The notes under the pieces: generated by a model
The model's input: the letters and a program-made list of their open reading frames with translations, nothing else
Database searches by the model: none
Told to the model about the DNA's origin: nothing
In this document: one piece after another, positions 14,149-23,709 of the stretch
How the letters are laid out: each line of letters opens with the position of its first letter
Position numbering within the stretch: the stretch's first letter is position 1
Assembly (NCBI GenBank): GCA_013396915.1
Contig: VWZL01000267.1
Coordinates: 664,943 to 728,942, forward strand
Length of the DNA stretch: 64,000 nt
From: Stercorarius parasiticus
Lineage: Eukaryota; Chordata; Aves; Charadriiformes; Stercorariidae
Direction of reading: 5' to 3'
Translations under genes and position numbers: made by a program

Positions 14149-14161
14149 TTTTTTTTTTTTT
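14149..14161. repeat. T13 homopolymer next to a CR1 fragment
   Basis: Thirteen T in a row, about 35 bases to the left of the 3'-side edge of the minus-strand CR1 fragment. Read on the minus strand it is an A run downstream of that fragment. CR1 elements do not end in poly(A), so this is probably coincidental low-complexity sequence. Confidence 0.7.
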
Positions 14162-14196
14162 CCCCACATTAGAACTTTGAAACTTAGACAGCCTCT

Positions 14197-14727
14197 CTTG
14201 AAACACCACTGAGAAGAGTCTGGCCCCATCCTCTTGCCGAGCATTGATGAGATCCCCCCTCAGCCTGCTCTTCTCCAGCAGAACAGCCCCAGGGCTCTCA
14301 GCCTTTCCTCAGCACAGAGATGCTCCAGGCCCCTGGTCACCATCGTAGCCTCCACCGGACTCTCTCCAGCAGTTCCCTGTCCTTCTGGAACTGGGGAACC
14401 CAGAACTGGACACAGCACTGCAGATGTGGCCTCACCAGGGCAGAACAGAGGGGGAGGATGACCTCCCTCAACCTGCAGCCATGCTCTTTTTTAATGTGCC
14501 CCAGGAGACCATTGACCTTATTGGCCACAAGGGCCCATTGCTGGCTCATGGGCAACCTGTTGTCCACCAGGACTCCCAGGTCCCTCTCTGCAGAGCTGCC
14601 TTCCAGCAGGCCAGCCCCTAACCTGTACTGGTGCATGGGGTTATTCCTGCTGAGGTGCAGCACCTTACACTTGCTCTTGCGGAACTTCATTAGGTTCTTC
14701 TCCGCCCAACTCTCCAGCCTGTCCATT
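14197..14727 (-). mobile_element. CR1 LINE fragment, internal ORF2 C-terminal region
   Basis: On the minus strand, 14726 down to 14337 encodes the end of the CR1 reverse-transcriptase polyprotein: recognisable pieces are AEKNLMKFRKSKCKVLHL, DLGVLVDNRLPMSQQ, SALVRPHLQCCVQFW and ELLERV. After a frame break it continues with a GLEHL..EERLRALGLF-like stretch down to about 14200. CR1 is a non-LTR retrotransposon of birds and reptiles that copies itself by target-primed reverse transcription. The copy is 5'-truncated, as most CR1 copies are, but its 3' end is also missing: no 3' tail follows at the left edge. It is non-functional. Confidence 0.93.
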
Positions 14728-17700
14728 GTACGTCATGCTTTTTCTTGCCTTGCTTCATGCACCCCTATCTGAAGAACTCTGCGATTTCTTAGTAATCTCA
14801 AGACATCATCATCACCCATTCTTTTCTTTCTCTCATATTAAGTTCCATCAGCCACTTTTTAATAACAAACACATTCAAACCCAAATATTTAACACTAGTA
14901 ATGGGTACAGAAAAACTGTTGCTTTTAGGCATATGCTTGAAAATTATGCTAGTGAAACAAACAGTGCTTTATAGGAGGCACCATAAACCTCAAAACGATC
15001 AGTCTCAAACAGAAACCACACTCTCAAACAGAAACAGATGAAACAGCTGGTACTTGGTACCTTCTTTTTTGGAGGCGATGGTGGTGTAGGAGAGCTAAGC
15101 TATGTATCATTCGCCTAATGGATAAGGAAGCCAGATTTGTGTCTTAGGCAGGTACAGAAGTTTTCAAATTAACATGGTACACAGCTTTTTCAAGATCTCA
15201 CTATTATATTCTACTCATTCATTCCTCTTCCTTAGGAGTACGCAGTACTAAGCAGGTCTTTAAATAAGAAATAATGAGACATCTAAATAAAGATGAAGGA
15301 ACTGCAGAAAGAGTCTATAAATATTTTATTTGAGGGAATTACAGTTTTATTACCAGAGTTCAAGTTTCTACAGAACTGATATATCAAAAAACATTTGTTC
15401 AAATGTGCTGGCGGGACACATGCATGCCTGCACATTCACTCGGCAGCAGCACTGCTCTTTGCCGTGTCAGGGTATGTTATAATGATGCAAAATGCAGGGA
15501 TCCCCCAGGCTACTACCAGGCATAGGAAGACCTGACTTTCATCCAGCAGCAGTCTGAAGTACTAATGCGTACTTTCAAAAGTATTTGTAGGCTTTTAACT
15601 TAAGATAAACATTTCTATGTATCTATATTAGATACTTATATATGGTCTATCTGTCTGTACAGATATCTGCCGCTTTTCACCAGGGGACCTGAAGGCAAAC
15701 TAAAGTTGACTGTCAAAGTCAAAGAAGGTTAGTGAGAACAGCGTTGGTGGATTCTGAATTCACTGCTGTGTGTTTAATCAGCTTTGCAGATGACAGAATT
15801 TTCTATCTTGAGAGAGCACATCTAGTCCAGTCCTTCAATGCTGCAAGATTCTGAAACGGTATCTGTAATCTCAACGGAGCGAGACGTCTAGGACACTGAG
15901 AGCAATTTCAGATCTAATACAGCCTAAACTTGATCCTAACCGCCTTTTATAACACAACACAACCTAAGAGAGTACCAGTTTGTGTGTTTTGAGTTCCCTC
16001 TCCTTCCCCCAACATCCCCCTTGCCCCCCACCTCAGAGAAAGGCATTGGTTTGTGCAACATCAGCTGGAGAGGAACACAGCAGTGCTTTTACAGAGTGTT
16101 CCACCCATCTTCAAGTACATTTAGAAATCCTGTAATACGTTTTTGTTTCCTTCTCATCTCTTCCTCTCAAGGATTAAGTTCATCCAAAAAACCCAACCCC
16201 AAACAGTTCAAAATATGAATTAGAGGGGTTGCTCTCTTGCAGTTCATCAAACCAATCCAGTACTGAAGACCGCGCACCTATGATTGATAATAAGATTTTT
16301 AACAAGCAGGGAAATGAATAATTCATTTTCAGTGTGATCTCTGGACTGGCGTCCCCTGGTTCTTCTCAAATTCACTGCTTCAGAAGAATTACTCTGAAGA
16401 GATTTCACATGACACAGATTCCTTTGTACTTGTCAGAGAGTCAAGGTGGTCTCTCATCAACAATATGGCTTCAGGTTGATTTTCTTTCTCCTTTTCAGAG
16501 TCCATTTCCCTCCTCTGAATACTGATTAGTACCGATATCTGCGGTGTTCCTTTCTATGACTTTCAGTCTGTCTATTTTAACTGAGTCAAACAAATTCAAC
16601 TCTGTGAAGACAGTGACTGGAAACTGTTTGAGGCAGGAGGGTGACAGATCTCCAAGATGAAAGGAACTGTCTATTCCCCCCATTCATTCTTACTGCACCG
16701 TCCCTCAAAACTGGTGTAAGATGCATTTCCTTCCTTCCCTGGAACATTGTGTACACTGACAGTTGATAAGAACCACCTGATACTGGTTTTTATTATAAAC
16801 CTCTTTTCTTATCATTGCAATAGAAGTGGAAAGCATGGTCAAAATAATATAACATGGGGGTAAATTATAGACATGAAATTAAATACTTCACGAAGTAAAG
16901 CTCTTGGACATCAAGACATACTGACATCTCACAATATGCACTTTACATGTTCCTGTATTGTTCTTGTGTGATCAACAATTGTTTTGCTCTGTAAGAAATC
17001 TACTTTGGCTAGTATTTCCTCTGCTCATTTTTTTTTAAACATTATCTGATATCAACCTCATACCTTATTTTCAGAACAAGAATCCAGAATTTTTTGGTTT
17101 CTAATTAACTGTGCAGTGTTTAGTGCTTATCGCTATCAGAATGATAATATTTAAAAAGAGGAGAGGCCGTATTACCTACATTTTCTATTTGGGACAGGAA
17201 ACAGTGAGACTGGAGGTCAGAAAGTCATGAGGAAAACGAAACTTGTTTTTAGCACACCATTACATGCAAATGCTTTCCGATATCCCCATCATATGGCACA
17301 ACAAAAGGAGGGAAGGAACACAGGCTTTTTTTTTTTTTTGCTTTGGGCACTGATTTAAGGGATTTGCCTAGCATATCCAAGGAAATCCATGGCAGAAAAG
17401 ATTTAACCGAGAAAGTACCCATCTTTCCTGGAATGAGTCTTTATTTTTCTTTACAGTAATGTTGTTAGCTGGGAACGCTCTTAGGTTTTGGGAAAGTAGG
17501 CCCTCAGAAACCAAACGGGAGATGGCTTACGTTGAATAGGCATTATCGTGTCTGATCGGGGAGAAGAGCCAGGAATCTCTGCACAATGGGCACCTTCTGT
17601 CCTCCCTGAGCTCCCGCGAGTGTCGGGGAGAGCCTGCCCTGGAAGGCAGCTGCTGACGGGGAGCAGAAACAATTCAGACTTTACAGACCGGGCTTCATCG

Positions 17701-19414
17701 GTATTCTTATACATTAGGCAAGATTTCAAGATTGTTTTTGGTTATTAAACGAGTACAAGCCCCCACTAAAGCCAGAACCCACACTAGACAAACCTTTTAA
17801 GGATACTTCAGAGCAAATATCAATATAAACAAAAATACCTTCACTGCCACACACATCTAATTTAAGACCTTGGAATGAAAATATTTAAGAGCAGGTTTTC
17901 CTTATGCTGTAGATCACTCTATATAAATTGATGGCACATCTTAATACAAAGCTGAATGTTTCCAGAGGTGAAGTAAGATCAGATTCACTCTACAAGTACA
18001 AAATTAAGCATAAATGTTTTCAGAGGTTTTCAATTCTCTCAGAAGAGGAACTTCAGTTCTGATATAGTCAAATTATTGCAAGCTATCTGACTAAAGAGCA
18101 ATTCATACAGGCGATCACTTCTACCTCAAACTCTAATGGTATATGGGCTTAGCAATATGATATTGAATTCAAAATACCCCTCACTCTGATAACTCTCATC
18201 CATTTCTAGATTTATATAGAGAAGAGGAGAGAGGAAGACAAATAGACAGGGCACAGAGAAAGTGGGGGATTAATTCTTTCAAACCTAATGAGACCATGAA
18301 AGGGACGTATTTGACTGAGTGTGTATGGATAAATAAATATCAGGTACACAGAACTCGCCTCTAGCGAGTTACATACAGTCACAGAAAAGTGTGACTTTTC
18401 TGGTCATCTAGATCTTCTAGTCTGGAATCTAGGTCTCCCAAGGACTAATAAAAGCTGTAGTTCTAGTTCTGCTATTTCTTGTTCTTTTCTGCACAAAACG
18501 TCTGCTGGGGGTAGTGGGGAGCATCCAATTCCGCAGTGGTGGCAGTACAGTGAGAAGCAGCATCTGTAAGTTCTCCGGCAGCCAGTTTGTCCATGTGTTC
18601 TTTACCACATACTAGATTTTCCTATTTTATTTTTTTTTTTAAAGCCCGTTAAGTTGTACAAGGATTAAAATAAAAGTCCACCAAGTTTTCAAAATATCAT
18701 ATACGAACTATATACATAGAGCAGCAATTTGAACACATGGGCATTTATTTCTCCCATAGCACTTTTTGGGAAGGTGCTCAACAGAAATTGATTCAGATTT
18801 GCAGTTTTCACAGAAGCCTTCCATGTCACAGCACAAAATAAACCATCCAGCATCTTCTACACATTTCCAACTAGCACGTCTCCTCTCTGAGTGGGAACAC
18901 ATATCAGCCTCCGAAATGGAATCGGTTAGACAGTATGCATTCCTCTAGCCCCTGAAGGGCTACAGACCTATTTCCACATGAGCGAGTTCAGCGGGAGCTT
19001 TCCTGCTGACACAACAGCCCCCATCCGGACAGGAGCAGCCACGGCGGGACTCCAGGCACAGCTGAGACCACGCTAGCTACTTCTATTACTAGCCAAGAGA
19101 TATTAACACTAGGAGTCACTACAGTCCAGAGACATGTCAATCACAGTTGTTCTCTCCCGTTTCCTTTTCCTGAGGGTGCACTTGGTTTTAGAAAGGGCTC
19201 TTGGTAATTTGCCATTCACTCTACCCAACCTGAAGCCAATCTGGCCAGGAAGCGGGACTGGAGGCAGAGCTAACATCTCATTCATTCCCAGCTGTGAGAA
19301 AAGGGGTTTTTTGAGAGGCTTGGACATAAGAGCTATACGGTTTATCTAGAAAAGCGAGACAGGAAACCAGGACATCTGGCCTTCCCCTCCTCCCAGGCCC
19401 ATCCCCAGAAGAAC
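14728..19414. other. Unique non-coding sequence, no gene seen
   Basis: Nothing recognisable as coding. There is a pair of 14-base direct copies (TCTCAAACAGAAAC at 15003 and 15022, 19 bases apart), a T14 run at 17326-17339, a T11 run at 18630-18640 and a cluster of small hairpins at 18352-18402. A moderately GC-rich patch lies at 17540-17660 with open frames on both strands that resemble nothing known. Confidence 0.6.
18352..18402. other. Cluster of short inverted repeats, two mutually exclusive
   Basis: Three perfect inverted repeats lie within 51 bases. AACTCGC pairs with GCGAGTT across a 5-base loop (18352-18370). GTCACA pairs with TGTGAC across GAAAAG (18378-18395). CAGAAAAG pairs with CTTTTCTG across TGTGA (18382-18402). 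The last two share bases and cannot form together. Such stems are expected by chance a few times in 64 kb, so function is doubtful. Confidence 0.45.
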
Positions 19415-19500
19415 TGAGGCAGGAAGGGACCTCTGGAGATCATATAGTCCAGTGCTCTGCCCAAAGCAGGGGCACCCAGATACACTGTGCATCCCCCTTC
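19415..19500 (-). mobile_element. CR1 LINE 3'-end fragment
   Basis: The plus strand from 19421 reads AGGAAGGGACCTCTGGAGAT and then a degraded TAGTCCA..CCTCTGC-type stretch, which is the reverse complement of the CR1 3' end. On the minus strand the last codons read LDYMISRGPFLPQFF, matching the usual C-terminal end of CR1 ORF2. It is a short, diverged, 5'-truncated copy; the 3' tail repeat has decayed. The right edge is approximate. Confidence 0.75.
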
Positions 19501-21823
19501 TGATTTAACATGCTCCTCCTCCACAGCAGACGGCCACACAGCTAATAAAACACTAAAATGCTGTTATCTGGATTGCACCAGTGGGAAGCAGATAGAATCT
19601 AACGTGGCAGGCACTACGCAAGCATAAGACGCTTAAGTCCTACTGAGGTATAACAGAAAGTCTTTAAGTTTATAAGAACTACTTTTTCCTTCTCTGGTAA
19701 GAGACCTTCTATATGATTTACAGTTTCCAAACTTGAAGCGGTAATTTTAGACAACAAAAATTAAATACTATAATTCTTTTTCCTATTGCTTTAGAAAGCT
19801 AATGAAATATAACTTGGGTGGGGAGGAAGGTCACAGAAGGAGATATATATATGGAACTAGAAACAATTGTTAAGAAAAGCTACTGAGAGAAAGTCTTGCT
19901 GATATTTCAGGTAAAGTTTGAAGTGGACTGAAAAGGACAAGCAAAAGAATAAAGGCTTCATAAAAGAAAGGTGGGTTTTTTTGTTCTCTATGCCCTGATC
20001 AGGGAAGAATGCTGAGCAGAACAGAAACATCCATGAGATTCCCCTCCACGGACTTCCAAATCTAGGAATCCAAATCTTCCTCGTCTAGGTAGATGGAGGG
20101 GGAAGCCAGAGGAGAGCTTCCTTCGAAGTAGAGCGTGGGGAACACACCCACGCAACAGAAGTCACGATGTGCCCTTCCAGGAGAAGGCAGAGCAGTCACA
20201 GGGGAATGGAGTCACTGGAGCAAAAACTACTGGAAGACAACGTTGAAGTGGTGGCACACCAGCTTTTTCCTTCCCCGCCAGTGAGAAAGAGGAAAATGTG
20301 TTGAGGCTAATCTTGTAAAGAAAAAGTCCCACATTACAACATATACAAGGTTTTGTTGTAGCACTGGACAATGTTTGCAGTTTTAGTGGGTTTGCATATA
20401 TACACAACAGCAATTAGAGGGAAATAAAAAAAAAATCTGCTAGAAAGAAATTTTTTCTTTATTCCAGATGGTCTGGGAAAACAATTCTTGCTCTTCCTTA
20501 AACAAAAAATTGACTAAAACTTCTTCAATAACAAAAGTATTAAGGCCAACTGACTGTTTTGATCCCTCCTCAGACAGTTCAGATTTAGTCTCAGATGACG
20601 CAATTCTTATCGAGCCTGGTTTTTTGGGCAATTCATGGAATGTTAATGGCAGAAAAGAAATCATTTCATAACAAAGTAATAAGTACCTCCTAAAATGTAA
20701 TATTCAGAAGAATAAAACCAAAGAGTTCACTGCTTTGTATCAGGGGAACACAAACACAATAGACCCATGAAGAAAGCAGAGACAAAACCACCACAGCCGA
20801 GATCAGTCCTCCACTGACTTACACCTTCTGTAATGAGGGATTTTCACTGAAACAGAGCAGAGGCTGTGTGGTCTCCTCTCCTCCCTTCCCTCCCCCTCCG
20901 CGCAGGCCCAGGCTGCCAAGGCAGGCCAAGCGCACTAGTCAGTCGTGTTCAGCAGAAATCCAGACAGATTTGCATCTGAATGGAATTATTACAGCTTCTC
21001 TTTGCAATCGCTTTCAAAAAGAATATCACTGCTGAATAAAAAGCACTCCATCACTGAGGTGTCTCAGAACTCCGCTGCCTTCTCAGTGTTGCTGGCATGG
21101 CATGAATTTCAAAGTTACTTTGAGAAGTCGGCGAGGGTTCTGCTTGAATGTGGCCTTTGAAATCAAACCGGGGATTCACTCTTTAGCATTTAGTTTTTGC
21201 ACCTAACAAATAGTAAGAAAATAGTAACTGCACTGCTCTGAACATGTACTTTTTCTTCAAAGTACCTTAAAAAACACAACTCTCTGCATAATGGTTTTTA
21301 CCACTTTTATTCTGAGTCACCTTTTCAGTGCTTCCAGGGTAACCGAGGCTGTCTTGTGACCTTGCTCAATGTTCTTTCCATCATTGCTAAGAGAGGAGGT
21401 GGGTAGTCACTAACTAGTCAAAAGCATTGTGAAGAATAATATGAGTATTACCAGCATGGGTTAGGAGAGAACCTCCACCAGAATTCTTTAACATTTCTTT
21501 TCTGACAAATAAGCAATAAGACATACACCACATGCAGTTATACCGCAGTAAATCAAGAACACCACTACAAAGCACAGGGCGACTTTGAACTCCTATAGCT
21601 AATAGTAGAGTTGCACCAAATAACATTCATTTGTGTTTGTATTTTTCATACAATAGGAAATATCATCTTCTACTGGAAGAAGTAAGCAAAATATAAACAA
21701 TGTCTATGTTCAAGAATTACTCTTAAATACACTTTTTTTTTAATTCCCCCACATAATTTTCATAACTTTTAATTGTACATTAATAAATTGTAATTATACT
21801 CCAGGGGAAGTATAGATTTACTG
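19501..21823. other. Unique non-coding sequence, no gene seen
   Basis: No repeats of the CR1 or LTR type and no recognisable exon. A pyrimidine-rich stretch at 20870-20905 precedes a small GC-rich patch. Open frames are under 85 codons and occur on both strands. Confidence 0.6.
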
Positions 21824-21828
21824 TCTGA

Positions 21829-22107
21829 TTGTGCAGGGATAGGGTTAGGAAAGACAAGGCTGATATGGAATTACATCTGGCAAGGGATGCAAAGGGCAAC
21901 AAGAAAGGATTCTACAATCACATAAACAGCAAAAGGAAGGGAAAAGGCTGGAAAATGGAAGAGCCTGAGGTACTCAACGCCTTATTTGCCTCAGTCTCTA
22001 CGAGTAAAACCAGCCTTCAGAAATCCCAGGCCACCAGAACCAGGGGGAAAGTCTGGAACAAGAAAGACTTGCCCATGGTGCAGGAGGACCAGGCCAGGGA
22101 GCACTAA
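21829..22107 (+). pseudogene. CR1 ORF2 remnant, region upstream of the reverse transcriptase
   Basis: A 92-codon open stretch with CR1 signatures: RVRKDKADMELHLARDAKGN, then EVLNALFASVST and TRGKVWNKKDLPMVQEDQ. In intact CR1 this links the endonuclease to the reverse transcriptase. The frame is lost after the glutamate-histidine at the end, and 22110-22350 retains CR1 similarity (LITLERISKYMKDKK-like and SQHGFTKG-like) only with frame changes. Confidence 0.85.
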
Positions 22108-22357
22108 ATCAAACAGTATGTTCAGTCATCTTTGGACAGTCATAGTGACTGGGATAGGTTCCTGAAGACAGGAAAAGAGCAAATATCACTTCAAGAAGGG
22201 TAAGAAAGAAGATCTGAGGAACCACAGACCAATCAGCTTCATCTTGATCCCTGGGAAGGTGATGGAGAAAATAACTCTGGAAAGAATTTCAAAATACATG
22301 AAGGACAAGAAGGTGATTTGAAGCAGTCAGCATGGATTTACGAAGGGGAAATGATGC

Positions 22358-22768
22358 TTGACCTATCTGATAGCCTTCTACAGCGAGGCGACTAGCTCGA
22401 TAGATGAGGGGAAAACAGTGGATGTTGTTCGCTCTGACTTTAGTAAAGCCTTTGACACTGTGTCCTGCAACATAATCACAGTCAAGCTCGCAAAGTACAG
22501 CTTAGACAATGGATTGAAAATTGGTAAAACAACCAGGCCTAGGGCGTTGTGACCAGTGGCAAAGTCCAGTTGGAGGCAAGTCACTAGTGGTATACCCCAG
22601 CGGTCAACAGTGGGACCAGTGCTTTTTAACCTCTCCATTAGTGACCTGGACAATAGGACAGAGCGCGTCCTCAGCAAGTTTACTGGTGACGCAAAACTAG
22701 GAGGAGTGACTGATACACCAGATGGTTGTGCTGCCAGAGACATCTGCCTCAACAGACCGGAGAGCTGA
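22358..22768 (+). pseudogene. CR1 reverse-transcriptase domain remnant with broken catalytic motif
   Basis: Two pieces in one frame are separated by a stop codon at 22550-22552. The first has the RT palm motif SDFSKAFDTV with its aspartate; the second has SGIPQRSTVGPVLF followed by SKFTGDAKLGG. The family's catalytic FADD (YADD-type) box is here FTGD, so the first of the paired aspartates is lost. With the stop and later frame change, no active enzyme can be made. The loss follows decay after insertion and is not a functional variant. Confidence 0.88.
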
Positions 22769-22815
22769 TCAGACCTGGGGCTGATCAGCTGGAGAGCAGC
22801 TTTGCATAGCGCCTT

Positions 22816-23262
22816 GTGGTCCTGGTGGACAAGCAGCTGACCATGAGCCAGGAATGTACCATCGTGGCAAGGAAGATCAACAGTATCCTGGGATGCATTA
22901 AGATCTTTGCCAACAGGGCGAGGGAGGTGAGCCTTTCTCTCTGCTCACTGCTGAGGACACATCTGGAGTGCTGGGTCCGGTTTTGGACCGCCCAGTACAA
23001 GACAGACATGGATTTACTGCAGTGGGTCCAGCACAGGGCCACAAAGGCGATTAAGGAACTGAATTCTCTTTCACATGAGGAGAGGCTGAGAGAGCTGGGA
23101 CTGTTTAACCTAGAGAAGAGAAGGTTCGGGAAGATCCGATCCATGCACATAAATACCTGGTGGGAGGGAATGAAGAGGAAGGAGCCAGACTCTTCTCAGC
23201 TGTACCCACTGACAGGGCAAGAGGCAATAGGCACAAATGAAAACACATCAAATTCAATATGA
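22816..23262 (+). pseudogene. CR1 ORF2 C-terminal remnant
   Basis: A 148-codon open frame, in a different frame from the RT remnant before it. It contains [60 protein letters not shown] and a diverged tail. These are the conserved blocks of the CR1 C-terminus. The start codon at its beginning is fortuitous, since the element is 5'-truncated and had no promoter of its own here. Its last part enters the duplicated segment that begins at 23121. Confidence 0.88.
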
Positions 23263-23414
23263 ACACAAGAAAACACCTTTTTACTGTGCAGGTGGTCAAA
23301 CACAAGAACAAGTTGCCCAAAGAGACTGTGCGGTCTCCATCTGTGGAGGCATTTAAAACCTGATGGTCCTGGGTAACCTGCTATAGCTGACCCTGCTTGA
23401 TCAGGGGGGTTGGA
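23121..23414 (+). repeat. First copy of an exact 294-bp tandem duplication inside CR1
   Basis: This segment of the CR1 3' region, starting AAGGTTCGGGAAGATCCGAT and ending GGGGGGTTGGA, recurs at 23416-23709 with no difference that I can see. The two copies are separated by one undetermined base at 23415. The neighbouring CR1 sequence is old and mutated, yet the two copies are identical, so the duplication must be recent or artificial. Confidence 0.95.
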
Positions 23415-23415
23415 N
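23415..23415. other. Undetermined base (N) at a probable assembly join
   Basis: A single N between two identical 294-bp copies. One-base gaps flanked by duplicated sequence are typical where two overlapping contig ends were joined without merging the overlap. The true genome probably has one copy. Confidence 0.8.
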
Positions 23416-23709
23416 AAGGTTCGGGAAGATCCGATCCATGCACATAAATACCTGGTGGGAGGGAATGAAGAGGAAGGAGCCAGACTCTTCTCAGCTGTAC
23501 CCACTGACAGGGCAAGAGGCAATAGGCACAAATGAAAACACATCAAATTCAATATGAACACAAGAAAACACCTTTTTACTGTGCAGGTGGTCAAACACAA
23601 GAACAAGTTGCCCAAAGAGACTGTGCGGTCTCCATCTGTGGAGGCATTTAAAACCTGATGGTCCTGGGTAACCTGCTATAGCTGACCCTGCTTGATCAGG
23701 GGGGTTGGA
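23416..23709 (+). repeat. Second copy of the 294-bp tandem duplication
   Basis: Identical to 23121-23414 by eye. It continues into the normal CR1 3' end (ACGGGATGATCTCCAGAGGC), whereas the first copy stops at the N. That makes this copy the one in proper context on its right side, and the first copy the one in context on its left. Confidence 0.95.

Larger units (their letters stand above)
1..14196. other. Unique non-coding sequence, no gene seen
   Basis: About 14 kb of AT-rich sequence with no recognisable exon, RNA gene or CR1/LTR remnant. Open frames here are short, overlap on both strands and resemble no family I know; the longest (minus strand, 12361-12720, 119 codons) has a hydrophobic N-terminus but nothing recognisable. 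What it does hold is listed separately: a G/T-rich tract near 2.3 kb, its C/A-rich mirror near 9.5 kb, a CTCF-like motif at 11.7 kb, a POU/SOX motif cluster at 12.9-13.2 kb, short CA repeats and a few T runs. It could be intergenic or intronic; the sequence alone does not decide. Confidence 0.6.
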
